Of a stretch of 64,000 nucleotides of DNA, positions 24,079-34,374 are shown in pieces. Source of the stretch: Thermodesulfobacteriota bacterium (GTDB lineage: Bacteria > Desulfobacterota > DSM-4660 > Desulfatiglandales > Desulfatiglandaceae). Each line of letters opens with the position of its first letter. Positions within the stretch are counted from its first letter, which is position 1. The stretch spans positions 1 through 64,000 of the forward strand of contig JANQDY010000062.1 in the NCBI GenBank assembly GCA_028278625.1. The letters run 5' to 3'. The notes under the pieces are model-generated. The model searched no databases. It worked only from the letters and a program-made list of their open reading frames with translations, and was not told the DNA's origin. A program made the position numbers and the translations under genes.

Positions 24079-26853
24079 TCAAGAATCCAGGGCGGTGCGG
24101 ATCTTCTCTGCAATGTCATGGATTAGGACCGGTTTTGTGACGAAACTTGAAAAACCCAGTTCCAGAGCCTTTTTTTCAGATATCGCTTCGCTGAAACCGG
24201 TGCAGAGGATGACAGGGATCTCCGGCCTGACTTCCATGATCATACGGCCCAGTTCCTTTCCGGTCAATCCCGGCATGGTCATATCCGTAATGATCAGATC
24301 ATACCCATAGGGGTTTTGTTTGAAGGTTTCCAGCGCAGTCACCGGGTCTGTTTGACAATCCACTTCATAGCCCAGGGATCGTAGTATATCAGCCTGAATG
24401 TCGCCGATCATCAATTCATCGTCAATCGACAGAATCCGTTCTTCTCCTCGGGGAAGGGTTTGATTTCCGCTTTTTTTGAGGGTCGATGCCGATGCTATGC
24501 CGGGGAGATAGACCGTAAAAAGAGAACCCTCACCGGGCTTGCTTTCAACCAGCACCGCCCCGCCGGAGGCTCCCACAATGCCATGAACCATGGCCAGCCC
24601 CAGTCCGGTCCCTTCGCCCTGCGCTTTCATGGTAAAGAAAGGGTCAAAGATTTTTTCAATGGTATCAGGCGCCATCCCCACGCCTGAATCCTTTACACCC
24701 AGTTTGACAAAAGGACCGGGGGTAAAAGGTGATCCCATATCCATCACCCTCTCTTCATCCAGAACTTCTTCTTTCAGTGAGATCGCTAAAACCCCACCCA
24801 TTTCCCGCATGGCGTGAGCCGCGTTGCTGATGAGATTCATGATCAGCTGATGAATCTGCGTGGGGTTTGCCATGATAACATCATTAATCTCGGAGATCTC
24901 CTCTCGGATTTCTATGGTGGCGGGAAGGGCGGCCCGCGCCAATTTGATGGTCTCCTTTAAAATGGGCGCCACATTCATGGGGGTTTTTTCCAGATCGTCC
25001 TGGCGGCTGAAGGTGAGAATCTGGTTTACCAGTTCTTTTGCCCTCACTATCGCATTCTGAACCCGTTTCAGCATGCGTTGTCCCTGATCTTCTTTTGCCA
25101 GGTTCATGGATACGAATTCCGTCCCCATCATGATTGGGGTGAGGATGTTGTTAAAGTCGTGGGCAATACCGCCTGCCAGGGTTCCGAGGGCTTCCATTTT
25201 CTGGGCTCGCGTGAGCTGCAGCATCAGGTCTTCCTTTTCCTTTTGACCTTCCTCTATCTGCACCAATCTTGTCTGAAGCTCGATGGCATCCATCTGAACC
25301 TTTTCAAAGAGAAGGGCGTTTTTCAGGCCGATGGCGGCTTCGTGGGCAAGGGCTTCAAGAAATGGCGCGGCTTTTTGGTAATCGTTCTCCACACGGGAAG
25401 CCATGCCCATTACCCCGATGACTTCCCCCGCGTTCATCAGGGGAAGTGCGGCGAAAGAGCGAAAACCGGCGCGTTTGCATTCGTGATATGTGCAGCGGTC
25501 ATCTTTGTTGATGTCAATGGAAAAGACGGCTTTGCGGTCCCTTACGGCGATTCCGCAAAGACATTCTCCCACCCGGTGAACGGGCAGTTCGTCCTGTTTA
25601 AAATCCCCCTTTTCCGGCAGCGAGCCTTTTAGGACAAGGTCATCTTCTTCCCGCAGAAAAAGCATGAGGAAATCGGGATGAAGGGATACCATTGTCACAC
25701 GCAACAGGGCGGTTACAATCGCTTCGGTGGACGGGTTTTCACTCATTTCCCTTCCCAGTTTGTTCAGAACTCCAAGCTCATCGGCCTTGGCTTTCAATCT
25801 TTCTTCCGCGACTTTAATGTCCGTAATGTTGGATAAAATGCCCTGAATCCCCGTGATGCTCCCTTCCTTAATGATGGGGCGGCCGGAGGTTCTTACCCAC
25901 ATGCCGCCACCGGTTTTCATCCGCATGACGTATTCGCCCTTTGGACGTCTCTCTTTTAAGAATCCCTTAAAATCATCTGTCAAGCGATCAAATTCTTCCG
26001 GCTCAAAGAATTCCCTGAAATCTTTTCCAATCATGTCTTGTGGCCGATACCCTGCCATTTTTTCGATGGCCCCACTGATGTAGGATATGCTTCCGTTGTG
26101 GTCTACTATGTAGATGGCATCGCTCATATTCTCAACCAGATCGCGGTAGCGTTCTTCACTTTTCATTAGGGCCGCTTCCGCCTTCTTGCGTTCTTCGATT
26201 TCTTGAAGGAGTCGGTCGTTGCTGATTTCCAGGTGATCTTTGTTTTCTTCCAGCAGAAAGACAGATTTTTCAATGCGCTTTCGCAGCATTTCCGGTGCTA
26301 CCACCGTGATGCTCGCGACCATGAAAAAGACGCCCGCAAAGGTGATCCATGCCATTGCTGAGGCGGAGGTGAGCATATGTTCCGGCACTATGGGGATGAG
26401 CCCCGTAATCATGCCCACCGCTACCGAACCTATGCTCACCAGGCCTGCAAATATGGCCAGCATCCCCCCGCGAAGCCCGAAGAATATGGATGCCATAAAG
26501 CACACGGCCAAAAGGAGAAGCGTACCCACTCCGCTCAGCCCGATTCTCACGAGAATCGCCAGGGCGATAAGGTAGATGGAGGCGACCAGCACCAGGCTTC
26601 TGGCGGTGTACGGCAAATGGCGGGATCCGAAGGTGGCAGCCAGAAAGAGGAGGTAGATGAAAACGTAAATGATGGCAAAGGGCCATCTTCCCTGCAGGCA
26701 GACTTGGGTCGCCCCAATGACAACCGTCGGTAGCCCAATCAATGAAAAAACACATAGGAGTTGGTTTAGTATGGTTTGACGTACCGATGAGATTTCTTGA
26801 TGCTCCTGTTCTTGAAGCCGAAATGTATTGGCGTATTCAGAGATGAGCGGCAT
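24079..26853 (-). CDS. Membrane hybrid sensor histidine kinase (6TM-PAS-GAF-HK-REC)
   Basis: A 924-residue hybrid kinase. Six hydrophobic segments lie within residues 20-190, then a coiled-coil linker, a PAS domain (YRDLVENMSDAIYIVDHNG), a PAC segment, a GAF domain (LNKLGREMSENPS to AIGLKNALLF), a HisKA domain with GGIAHDFNNILTP, an HATPase domain with the GTGLGLAMVHG G2 box, and a C-terminal receiver with ITDMTMP (phospho-Asp) and TKP. The start at 26853 is favoured over 26886 because AGGGG precedes it. The six-helix sensor with no clear periplasmic domain suggests an intramembrane or small-ligand signal. It is divergent from another hybrid kinase gene. Confidence 0.88.
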   Translation of the reverse strand: MPLISEYANTFRLQEQEHQEISSVRQTILNQLLCVFSLIGLPTVVIGATQVCLQGRWPFAIIYVFIYLLFLAATFGSRHLPYTARSLVLVASIYLIALAILVRIGLSGVGTLLLLAVCFMASIFFGLRGGMLAIFAGLVSIGSVAVGMITGLIPIVPEHMLTSASAMAWITFAGVFFMVASITVVAPEMLRKRIEKSVFLLEENKDHLEISNDRLLQEIEERKKAEAALMKSEERYRDLVENMSDAIYIVDHNGSISYISGAIEKMAGYRPQDMIGKDFREFFEPEEFDRLTDDFKGFLKERRPKGEYVMRMKTGGGMWVRTSGRPIIKEGSITGIQGILSNITDIKVAEERLKAKADELGVLNKLGREMSENPSTEAIVTALLRVTMVSLHPDFLMLFLREEDDLVLKGSLPEKGDFKQDELPVHRVGECLCGIAVRDRKAVFSIDINKDDRCTYHECKRAGFRSFAALPLMNAGEVIGVMGMASRVENDYQKAAPFLEALAHEAAIGLKNALLFEKVQMDAIELQTRLVQIEEGQKEKEDLMLQLTRAQKMEALGTLAGGIAHDFNNILTPIMMGTEFVSMNLAKEDQGQRMLKRVQNAIVRAKELVNQILTFSRQDDLEKTPMNVAPILKETIKLARAALPATIEIREEISEINDVIMANPTQIHQLIMNLISNAAHAMREMGGVLAISLKEEVLDEERVMDMGSPFTPGPFVKLGVKDSGVGMAPDTIEKIFDPFFTMKAQGEGTGLGLAMVHGIVGASGGAVLVESKPGEGSLFTVYLPGIASASTLKKSGNQTLPRGEERILSIDDELMIGDIQADILRSLGYEVDCQTDPVTALETFKQNPYGYDLIITDMTMPGLTGKELGRMIMEVRPEIPVILCTGFSEAISEKKALELGFSSFVTKPVLIHDIAEKIRTALDS

Positions 26854-26886
26854 ATCGTTACCCCTGTTACATTTTCTGCATTTCAT

Positions 26887-27364
26887 AGAGCGTTATTATT
26901 AAGAAAGCGAATCCGGCCTCCTGTTCAGATTCTCCGGAAAGGTGTCCGGCCGAATGATACCTGTGCGACGCTACAATATCTTTTATCGGCCGTTTGCAGC
27001 TTTTTCTTTAACGAAAGCTTAAAACCGGGCGTGGCCTGCCTTCAACCGGGTGAACCGACAATTCAACCGGACAGCAGTGCTATCCTTTCAACTCCTTTAT
27101 CCCAGAGAAGGAACCAAGAATATGATGATGTTCTTTTTCACGGGAATCGACCGTTGCCTTTGGCCGCTGGGAAGTTGGTCGGGACCTTTGGTCAGGGAAT
27201 TGCTGCCAGAAACAAAATTCAGGTCTTGTTTCTTTTTGGCGGGAACCATATAATTAGAGGTTCGGAATGCATTTCGATGATGACAGTTTAACATCACACA
27301 GCTCCGAATCAAGCCTTTTTGGTCGCCCCGGATCGTGGCAGTGGATTTCTCGAGGGACGCACCC
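26887..27364. other. 478-nt divergent intergenic region
   Basis: It separates two divergent kinase genes and should hold both promoters, though no clear boxes could be assigned. It includes the orphan copy of the DUF1287 gene start described separately (27110-27190), and short direct repeats TTCAACCGG near 27050 and 27062. No complete gene was found on either strand. Confidence 0.4.
27110..27190 (-). pseudogene. Orphan copy of a DUF1287 signal-peptide start and its upstream region
   Basis: Read on the minus strand, GTG AAA AAG AAC ATC ATC ATA TTC TTG GTT matches the start of the DUF1287 gene at 32318 (KKHIIIFLV versus KKNIIIFLV), and the similarity (roughly 75-80 percent by eye over 60-odd bases) extends upstream through TTGGCCGC.GGGA. 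The copy has GTG in place of ATG and reaches a stop after about 14 codons. It looks like a remnant of a duplicated gene start or a short dispersed repeat. Confidence 0.5.
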
Positions 27365-30300
27365 ATGAAAAACATTTTGCTTGTGGAAGACAGCAGATTC
27401 TTTGGCAAACTTGTCAAAAACAAGATCAGGGAAAAACTGGGCTTTCATGTGGTATGGGTTGAGCGTTACGGGAAGGCCCGGGAACTGCTGAAAAAAGAAT
27501 CGGCGAATTTCTTCGTTGCGCTTCTGGATCTGAACCTGCCCGATGCCCCCTCGGGAGAAATTGTGGACCTGGTTCTGAGTCACAAAATCCCCGCCATTGT
27601 CTTTACGGCAACTATTGATGACAATGTTCGAAAAAAAATGTGGTCCAAAAGGATCATCGACTATGTTTTCAAGCGAAACGTGGAAGACATAGACTATATC
27701 ATGGACCTGATCCATCGCATATACAAGAACCTTTCGGTTTCCATTCTTGTAGTAGATGATTCCAGAACCTCCCGAATGCTGATTACCGGGCTGCTCAGGG
27801 TTCACCAGTACCGGGTTCTGGAGGCTGTGGACGGTGCGGATGCCATTCTGCAGATCAAAGCAAATCCCGAGATAAAGATGGTGATTACCGATTATAATAT
27901 GCCAAACATGGACGGCTTTGAACTCACCCGGATGATTCGAAAAAGATATGACCGGGATGAAATGGCCGTCATCGGCGTCTCAGGAAGAGATGATCATGTA
28001 ATTGCAGCGCAGTTGATCAAAAACGGGGCCAACGACTTCCTGAGCAAACCGTTTGCGGCCGAGGAATTCTACTGCCGGGTTGCCCAAAACGTGGAGCGAA
28101 TCGAAAACATCGAAAGAAGACGGCAGATGGAAGAAGAGTTAAGCGTGGCCAAGGAAGAGGCGATTCTGGCCAGCCAACAGAAAAGTGAATTCCTTGCCAA
28201 TATGAGCCACGAAATCAGAACACCCATGAATGCAATTATCGGTCTCTCCCATCTGGCTCTCAAGACAGAACTTGGCCCAAAGCAGAGAGACTATCTGGAA
28301 AAGATTCAGACCTCGGGCCAGTCCCTTCTGGAGATTATCAACGACATCCTTGATTTTTCAAAAATAGAGGCGGGCAAACTAAAAATTGAATCCGTGGAAT
28401 TTGATTTGGATGAAGTCCTGGAAAATGTCACCGATTTGTTCAGCCCCAAAGCGGAAGAAAAGGGACTGGAATTTCTGTTGCATATTGCACCGGAGGTCCC
28501 TCTCAAGCTGGTGGGTGATCCCTTGCGGTTGCGCCAGATTCTTGTCAACCTCACCGGCAATGCCGTTAAATTTACCAAAAATGGCCACGTGAGAATTTCG
28601 GTGGGGGTTGAGGAACACCGGACCGAACCTGGTGGAGAAGAACGGTGCAAGCTGGCTTTTTCGGTCGAGGATACCGGCATCGGTATGCAAAAGGAAGAGG
28701 TAAGGGGGCTCTTTGAAGCTTTTGCACAGGCGGACACATCTACGACGCGGCAATTCGGCGGTACCGGGCTGGGGCTGACCATTTGCAGGCAGTTGGCGCA
28801 AATGATGGATGGCAGCGTTTCCGTTTCGAGCGAATACGGAATTGGAAGCACTTTTGTTTTCCACGGGTGGTTCAGAGAGCCTTTGACGTTCGAAAGAGCC
28901 GGTTGGGTTCTTCCGCCCTCCTTAAAGGGCAAATATGTCCTGCTAGTTGATGAAAACGACATTCGCTCGGACTCAATTCTGGATACCTTGGAGGGTTTTT
29001 CGCTCTCTTCCGAAAGGGCCTCTTCCCTGAATATGGCCTTGAAGCTCATCAAGACGAAAGATGTGGGATCCGATTTTCACGTGGTTCTGGCGGATTGGGA
29101 TCTGTTGCAGGAAGGTGGACTGGGAGCGATTTTGGATTCGTTATCAGAAGGGACCATAGATCATACGGCTGTTGTCCCCATGATTGCGGCTGAGAAAAGC
29201 GATGCATTATTCGAGCAATTCGACGAGTCCTTCTTTGGCCATATCCTTCTGAAGCCGGTGGCTCGGAAGACAATTTTTGAAGCGATTGTGGGGGCGCTCG
29301 CAAGGAAACCGGATTCCCCCCAAGAGGTGGGATTGGCTGAACTTGGGCCCGGTGAGAGCACATGGTTCAGCGGGGCCTGCGTTCTGCTGGTGGAAGATAA
29401 TCTGATCAATCAACAGGTGGCGACGGAACTCCTTGAAAACATGGGCATCGATGTGACCGTGGCCAACAACGGCATGGAAGCGGTAGATTTGCTGGCGCCT
29501 CCCGACGCCGCCGATCTGTTCCACGCCGTGTTGATGGATCTGCAGATGCCGGTGATGGACGGCTATACTGCTGCACGGAAGATTCGCGAACTCGACTCGC
29601 CAGCAAGAGACCTTCCCATCATTGCGCTCACGGCCCACGCCATGGTGGAAGAAGCCGAGAAATGCAGAAAGGTGGGCATGAACGATCATTTTTCAAAACC
29701 GATTGATCCCGAAAAACTGGCCCAAACCCTATTGCGCTGGATTCCCAAGGACTTTGTATCCTTTTCGACTTCATCAAAAGCACCCCCTGAAACCACGGGT
29801 TTTGACACGGACGCATTTCCCGAAAGCCTGCCGGGAATAGATCTTGAAACGGCGCTGTTACGGACCGGTGGAAACACGACCCTTTTTCGGCAGTTGATGC
29901 AGGAGTTTCAACAGGAGTTTGAAAACGCGGCCAGGCAAATGGACCAATACATTCAAGGCGGGGACGTAGAGGCCGGGGAAGGCCTTGCCCATACCATCAA
30001 AGGGGTGTCCGGTAATATCGGGGCGCAGGAGCTATACGAGGTGTCTTCTCAATTTGAGCAGGCGTTCCGGCAGGGGTCGGCGGACAACTTCGAAGGGTTG
30101 AGCCTTCGATTCCGGGCGGCCGTCTCAGAGGTTATTGAAAGCTCTGGCAAACTGGTGGGACAGACAAAAGCCCAGTCCTCCCATGCGCTTTCTTCCGGAG
30201 GCGCCGATAACTTAAACGCACGCGCCTGCCTGGAAGCCATTGGAAGTCAACTTGAATCGTCCGAACTGGTGGACGAAACCTTAATGGAGAATCTGAAGAG

Positions 30301-30433
30301 TATTCTACTGGCCAGGGATCAGCAGACCCTGTGGCAGGAAATTGAAACAAGCGTGTTCCATTTCGATTATTCATCGGCCCTGGCCGGCCTGGGGGCCGCA
30401 AAGAAACTGTTGGCCGAAGACACGGAGCGCTGA
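27365..30433 (+). CDS. Cytoplasmic multi-receiver hybrid histidine kinase with HPt
   Basis: A 1022-residue protein without membrane segments. In order: receiver 1 ([10 protein letters not shown], phospho-Asp in LLDLNLPD), receiver 2 ([22 protein letters not shown]), HisKA with [13 protein letters not shown], HATPase with GTGLGLTIC, a degenerate receiver ([12 protein letters not shown], with LADWDLLQ in place of a standard DxxMP), a full receiver ([24 protein letters not shown]), and an HPt domain with the HTIKG phospho-histidine. The start at 27365 (MKNILLVED) follows GAGGGA; ten upstream codons are unlikely. Two N-terminal receivers allow several inputs. It probably passes phosphate to the diguanylate cyclase nine bases downstream. 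Confidence 0.9.
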   Translation: MKNILLVEDSRFFGKLVKNKIREKLGFHVVWVERYGKARELLKKESANFFVALLDLNLPDAPSGEIVDLVLSHKIPAIVFTATIDDNVRKKMWSKRIIDYVFKRNVEDIDYIMDLIHRIYKNLSVSILVVDDSRTSRMLITGLLRVHQYRVLEAVDGADAILQIKANPEIKMVITDYNMPNMDGFELTRMIRKRYDRDEMAVIGVSGRDDHVIAAQLIKNGANDFLSKPFAAEEFYCRVAQNVERIENIERRRQMEEELSVAKEEAILASQQKSEFLANMSHEIRTPMNAIIGLSHLALKTELGPKQRDYLEKIQTSGQSLLEIINDILDFSKIEAGKLKIESVEFDLDEVLENVTDLFSPKAEEKGLEFLLHIAPEVPLKLVGDPLRLRQILVNLTGNAVKFTKNGHVRISVGVEEHRTEPGGEERCKLAFSVEDTGIGMQKEEVRGLFEAFAQADTSTTRQFGGTGLGLTICRQLAQMMDGSVSVSSEYGIGSTFVFHGWFREPLTFERAGWVLPPSLKGKYVLLVDENDIRSDSILDTLEGFSLSSERASSLNMALKLIKTKDVGSDFHVVLADWDLLQEGGLGAILDSLSEGTIDHTAVVPMIAAEKSDALFEQFDESFFGHILLKPVARKTIFEAIVGALARKPDSPQEVGLAELGPGESTWFSGACVLLVEDNLINQQVATELLENMGIDVTVANNGMEAVDLLAPPDAADLFHAVLMDLQMPVMDGYTAARKIRELDSPARDLPIIALTAHAMVEEAEKCRKVGMNDHFSKPIDPEKLAQTLLRWIPKDFVSFSTSSKAPPETTGFDTDAFPESLPGIDLETALLRTGGNTTLFRQLMQEFQQEFENAARQMDQYIQGGDVEAGEGLAHTIKGVSGNIGAQELYEVSSQFEQAFRQGSADNFEGLSLRFRAAVSEVIESSGKLVGQTKAQSSHALSSGGADNLNARACLEAIGSQLESSELVDETLMENLKSILLARDQQTLWQEIETSVFHFDYSSALAGLGAAKKLLAEDTER

Positions 30434-30441
30434 AGAGACCC

Positions 30442-31368
30442 ATGACTGACGCAAGCCATAACGCACCGGGCATTCTCATCGTGGACGACATGCCCATCAA
30501 TATTCAGATACTGGCCCGCTCATTGAAATCCGATTACCGCGTCAGAATCGCCACCAACGGCGCCAAAGCCCTTGAGATTGCAGGCTCAGATGATCCCCCT
30601 GATTTGATCCTCCTAGACATTGTGATGCCCGGGATGGACGGTTATGCGGTCATCAAAGCACTCAAGGAAGATGACAAAACCCGGAATATTCCGGTGATCT
30701 TCATCACCGTGCGAGACAAGGTGGAGGATGAAAGTACCGGTTTTGAATTGGGCGCCGTCGACTACATTACCAAGCCTTTTCATATGCCGGTGGTAAAAGC
30801 GCGCATCAAAACCCACATGAATTTGAAACGAAAAACGGATATGCTGGAGCAGTTGGCCCTCCTGGACGGATTGACCAATATTCCCAACCGCCGCCGGTTC
30901 GACGAGGTGCTTGAAAAGGAATGGAAGCGGGCTCAGAGAAACACTTCGCCATTGACCCTCATGATGATAGACATCGATTGTTTCAAAGCTTTTAATGACC
31001 TGTACGGCCATTCCCGCGGGGATGACTGCCTCTGTTCCGTGGCTACGGCCCTGGTGGACAGTCTTGAGCGGCCGGGTGATTTCGTGGCCCGATACGGTGG
31101 TGAGGAGTTTGCCGTGGTCCTGCCTGAAACCCCGGAAAAAGGGGCATGGACCATGGCGGAAAAATTGCGGATGAAAGTGCAAGAACTCAACATCGCCCAT
31201 GAGAATTCGCCCGTGGCCCCTTGTATCACCGTCAGCATCGGCGCGGCCACGGCCATTCCCCAACAGGGACTCCCGACCCGGTCCGCTCTTTTGGAAACCG
31301 CGGATCAAATGCTCTACGAGGCCAAAAGCAAAGGCCGCAATCAATGCCAGCCGATAGTTGTTTCCTGA
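30442..31368 (+). CDS. Response regulator diguanylate cyclase (REC-GGDEF, PleD-like)
   Basis: A 308-residue protein with an N-terminal receiver (ILIVDDMPIN, phospho-Asp in LLDIVMPGMDG, lysine in TKPF) and a GGDEF domain with an intact active site (RYGGEEFAVV). An inhibitory I-site RxxD (RPGD) lies exactly five residues before GGEEF. It should make c-di-GMP when phosphorylated and be product-inhibited. It starts nine bases after the hybrid kinase stop, so the two form an operon and most likely a phosphorelay pair. Confidence 0.93.
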   Translation: MTDASHNAPGILIVDDMPINIQILARSLKSDYRVRIATNGAKALEIAGSDDPPDLILLDIVMPGMDGYAVIKALKEDDKTRNIPVIFITVRDKVEDESTGFELGAVDYITKPFHMPVVKARIKTHMNLKRKTDMLEQLALLDGLTNIPNRRRFDEVLEKEWKRAQRNTSPLTLMMIDIDCFKAFNDLYGHSRGDDCLCSVATALVDSLERPGDFVARYGGEEFAVVLPETPEKGAWTMAEKLRMKVQELNIAHENSPVAPCITVSIGAATAIPQQGLPTRSALLETADQMLYEAKSKGRNQCQPIVVS

Positions 31369-31549
31369 TGTCGGGGCATTATGTGGAAAAGTGTCGCCGA
31401 CGATCAGAAGGACATCATTTCACAATGGTTTTCATATACTGTGTGTCACGGTTTTCTCGCCTCTCTGATGCCTGGCATATTCTCTATATCTATCACGACG
31501 CCCCGGAATTGGGTTTGAGATATGCTGCCATGTTGAACGGAAGACTTGT

Positions 31550-31717
31550 GTGACAGCCGCCAAACGGTGGGGGATCTACAATAGACGCCGCATATTGACC
31601 TGCTCGACATGTGGAAGGAAATTGATGAACGTGGAATGTGACCGTTGCGGTTCCGAGATCACCATCAGGCAATACATCCTGACCGATTTTCAGATTGCGC
31701 CGGTCCCAGATGTCTGA
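31550..31717 (+). CDS. Possible 55-residue zinc-ribbon protein
   Basis: A short reading frame with GTG start, preceded by GGAAG, encodes a basic N-terminus (KRWGIYNRRR) and then CSTCGRKLMNVECDRCG, a CxxC-x8-CxxC arrangement fit for one zinc ion. It ends one base before the 3' end of the convergent DUF1287 gene. Ordinary gene callers miss it because of size and start codon. An internal ATG would keep only the second CxxC. Small zinc-ribbon proteins bind RNA, DNA or proteins; nothing more can be said. Confidence 0.4.
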   Translation: MTAAKRWGIYNRRRILTCSTCGRKLMNVECDRCGSEITIRQYILTDFQIAPVPDV

Positions 31718-31718
31718 A

Positions 31719-32318
31719 TTAAGTGCCGCCTTCGATTTCTCCGATTCTGTAGTGTCCGGTTAATTCGTATTCAAACAACAGATCTTCTTCTTGTGTCCCA
31801 TTGCCGATATTGTGAATAACAAGAGGGATGTTGTCTCTGGTCCGCCTGTCACTTACAATCATGATATGCGGCAGGTTGGGGGGTACCGTACAGGTAACAA
31901 TATCACCTGGTTTGAAATCTGATGGATGATCGGACAGGATCAAGGACCAGCCGTTTCTTTCAAAAAATGTTTGGAGATTGGGCACGCGGCGGTGGTCAAT
32001 GTTCTTGTCCGGCCGCTTTAGCCCCCATATTTGGGGATATTTGGAAAAATTCCGCTTCATATCTTCGTGTACGGATTCTTGGAGGTCGTAATCGCAAGCG
32101 ACTCTCAATGCCCGAATGATGACATCCGTGCATACACCTCTATCACTGGGGACGTCTCCATTGGGATAGCCCATTGCCCGGTAGCTGGGATCATACAGGA
32201 GTGTCTTTCCGATTTGGCTTCTGGCCGCTGCCACAAACTCCTCGATTTGAAAAGATTCCGAGGTGTTAGCGAAAAAAACCAGAAAAGCAACCAAGAATAT
32301 GATGATATGCTTTTTCAT
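31719..32318 (-). CDS. Exported DUF1287 family protein
   Basis: A 199-residue protein with a Sec signal peptide (MKKHIIIFLVAFLVFFANTS) and the DUF1287 pattern: GVCTDVIIRALR (probable catalytic Cys), HRRVPNLQTFF, FKPGDIVTC, and PHIMIVSDRR with a likely catalytic His. The fold is related to NlpC/P60-type cysteine peptidases or amidases, so an envelope or peptidoglycan role is possible but unproven. It is convergent with the diguanylate cyclase operon. Its start and upstream region are partly duplicated at 27110-27190. Confidence 0.8.
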   Translation of the reverse strand: MKKHIIIFLVAFLVFFANTSESFQIEEFVAAARSQIGKTLLYDPSYRAMGYPNGDVPSDRGVCTDVIIRALRVACDYDLQESVHEDMKRNFSKYPQIWGLKRPDKNIDHRRVPNLQTFFERNGWSLILSDHPSDFKPGDIVTCTVPPNLPHIMIVSDRRTRDNIPLVIHNIGNGTQEEDLLFEYELTGHYRIGEIEGGT

Positions 32319-32367
32319 GGGAACCGGACATGGCTTTTGGCCGCCGGGAGCGCGACCAGGGTCCTAT
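32287..32367 (-). repeat. Parent copy of the duplicated DUF1287 start and upstream region
   Basis: This covers the first ten codons of the DUF1287 gene and about 50 nt upstream. It matches 27110-27190 in the same orientation, with CCAAGAATATGATGAT identical on the plus strand. The similarity fades about 70-80 nt in. Confidence 0.5.
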
Positions 32368-32553
32368 GGGCATGGTTGTGGTGTTTTGTGGCTTTGGCTC
32401 CAGATCCGCTGTAGGGTCCAAGGACCATAGTAAAATTTATCGAGAATATCTCCAGCTTCCTCCTTTGCCCATCTTTCAAGGCCCAGGTTTTTAATACGGA
32501 AAAAAATTGAAGACTTTCGTATTGTGTGGTTTCATTGCTTGGTCACCGCCGTT

Positions 32554-34350
32554 TTACCACTTGTCCCCTTTCCATGTGAAGGTCACGGCCCCCCCCTGCT
32601 GGGACCCGTCGCGGAGCAGGTTGCACGTCTCCTCTGTTGAACAGGTCGGGGTTCCCTGACAGTCCGGGGGGTTGACCTTGGCCGTACAGGTATCACAGAG
32701 ATAGTTGTACACACCATTCTTGTTTTGGTTGTTGGCGCCGGTTCCCTCATAGTTTTGAATGCTTGTCACAAAAGTCCCCGTGGTCTGAACCTTCCAGCTG
32801 GCGCCCAGGTCCACGACGATTTTGCCGTTGTTGCCGTTGACCAGGCTGATGTCGACGCCCTCTGTGAGGTCTTTGACGGGATCGGGGTCAACGTTCAGGG
32901 TGAACTCGCCGATGGTCATTCCGCAGATGTTCGCGGGATCCATTTCAAAGGTGATGGTCCCGTTGGTGCATTTCCCCTTCTGTCCATGGATCACCGTATG
33001 CTTTCCCTTGGGTATGGTCCAATCGCATACCCCTCCCCCCGTGTGGATGTTTTCGCAGGGGTAATCGCTGAACTGAAGCGGGGGCCAGCTTTCAGGGCAT
33101 GCCCCCTGGGTGACATGATTGGCGCCCACCTGCAAATAGACTTTTACATCGCTCTCAGTATCGTTATGAATGACCAGTCGGGTCAGCTCGCCGGAAGGCT
33201 TTCGATCGGTGGTGCAGATTTCGGATGAGCAATTCCCCGGCCCACTACCCTTGCACAGGCTGTAATCGCACCAATCGGCCTCCCCCGGTTTGCCGCAGTT
33301 GTAGTTCACCGGATTCGGTTTGGGACAACAAAGGGGCGTGGGATCCGTGCCGCTGGCAAAGCATTGATTGTAGCACTTGGCTTCTGCGCCCTTTTGGCTG
33401 CACAAGGGCACGGTGTCGTCCGGTGAGTCGATCAACAGCGTTACGTCGGCCAGCAGATCACCGGATAAGGTTTCTTCTCCCAGGGCCTTTGCGTCGTAAA
33501 TAACAGTGTTTCCCTGAAGGATTGGATTATCCAACTCCAGCAGAACCAACTGCAGTTCCCCCGAATAGGAGAGACCGCTAAGAGATGCATTGGGTGCCGC
33601 CGTACTGAAATAATGGGACCAATGGTCCTCAAAAGTCCCTTGATTGAGGATCTCGTAACGTGTGCCCGGTGCATTTTGCAGCTGGTATATTTCCGGGTTG
33701 GCGCCGTTTAAAATCAGCTTATAAACGCCGTCCGCGCCTGTTGGTTCAAGCAACCCCCCTTCCGCGGCCTGACCGAATGACCAGTAATTCATCTCTCCTT
33801 CGGGGGTGTTGTTCAAAACGGTCAATCGAATGTCGTAGATGTCGACCGGGTCAACCGGATGTGGATCGGCCATGGTCGAGCCCAGCAAAGCGACCCGAAA
33901 AGTGAGATGGTTTTTTTCCGTGTCATATTGAATCTGATCCAGCCGCAGATAGAGACCATCATGGGACGCTTCGCCGTTCACATATCCGTCCAGAACAGCG
34001 TTCGGAGGTGTTTCACCGTAGATGTCGTTCCACAGGTCCACATAGTTCCGCAGGGTCTCCGTGCCCGATTCTCTCTCAGGCCTGTTGGTGTACCAGGGCG
34101 TTTCCTCTGTCACGGTTTGGAGCGTCAACGTGTATTCCCATGTCTGATCAGCGGTTGATGTGGAGGATTCCGCTGTATTCTCAACAAACGGGGTCAGTAC
34201 ACCGCTACCGATGGTCATCACGTAGATGCGGTTGGTGGGAATGGCAGGTGTCCCCGGAGAACCGCCGCCGTTATCGCTGCATCCAGCGAACATCAGGGAG
34301 AGCAATGCGAACACCACAACACCCTGCAAATCGGAAAAATGCTTTGTCAT
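32554..34350 (-). CDS. Cysteine-rich lipoprotein of unknown function
   Basis: A 598-residue exported lipoprotein with a signal peptide ending in the lipobox LMFAGC (lipidated Cys near residue 24), followed by a Gly/Ser linker. The middle (about 330-380) and the tail (about 560-590) hold many paired cysteines (CCPKPNPVNYNCG, CDTCTAKVNPPDC) that probably form disulfides. No known enzyme motif is seen. It lies 24 nt downstream of the membrane anti-sigma candidate, so it is probably controlled by the ECF sigma factor. It may be an outer-membrane surface protein. Confidence 0.75.
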   Translation of the reverse strand: MTKHFSDLQGVVVFALLSLMFAGCSDNGGGSPGTPAIPTNRIYVMTIGSGVLTPFVENTAESSTSTADQTWEYTLTLQTVTEETPWYTNRPERESGTETLRNYVDLWNDIYGETPPNAVLDGYVNGEASHDGLYLRLDQIQYDTEKNHLTFRVALLGSTMADPHPVDPVDIYDIRLTVLNNTPEGEMNYWSFGQAAEGGLLEPTGADGVYKLILNGANPEIYQLQNAPGTRYEILNQGTFEDHWSHYFSTAAPNASLSGLSYSGELQLVLLELDNPILQGNTVIYDAKALGEETLSGDLLADVTLLIDSPDDTVPLCSQKGAEAKCYNQCFASGTDPTPLCCPKPNPVNYNCGKPGEADWCDYSLCKGSGPGNCSSEICTTDRKPSGELTRLVIHNDTESDVKVYLQVGANHVTQGACPESWPPLQFSDYPCENIHTGGGVCDWTIPKGKHTVIHGQKGKCTNGTITFEMDPANICGMTIGEFTLNVDPDPVKDLTEGVDISLVNGNNGKIVVDLGASWKVQTTGTFVTSIQNYEGTGANNQNKNGVYNYLCDTCTAKVNPPDCQGTPTCSTEETCNLLRDGSQQGGAVTFTWKGDKW

Positions 34351-34374
34351 GAGAATCTCCTTTCGCGCTAACGG

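Noticed and set aside
27097..27423. A 108-codon minus-strand gene in the kinase intergenic region
   Set aside because: It runs antisense into the start of the hybrid kinase; only the part resembling the DUF1287 signal peptide is notable and was reported as a remnant.
28306..29052. A 248-codon open frame on the minus strand
   Set aside because: It is antisense to the hybrid kinase core, whose H, N and G boxes are intact.
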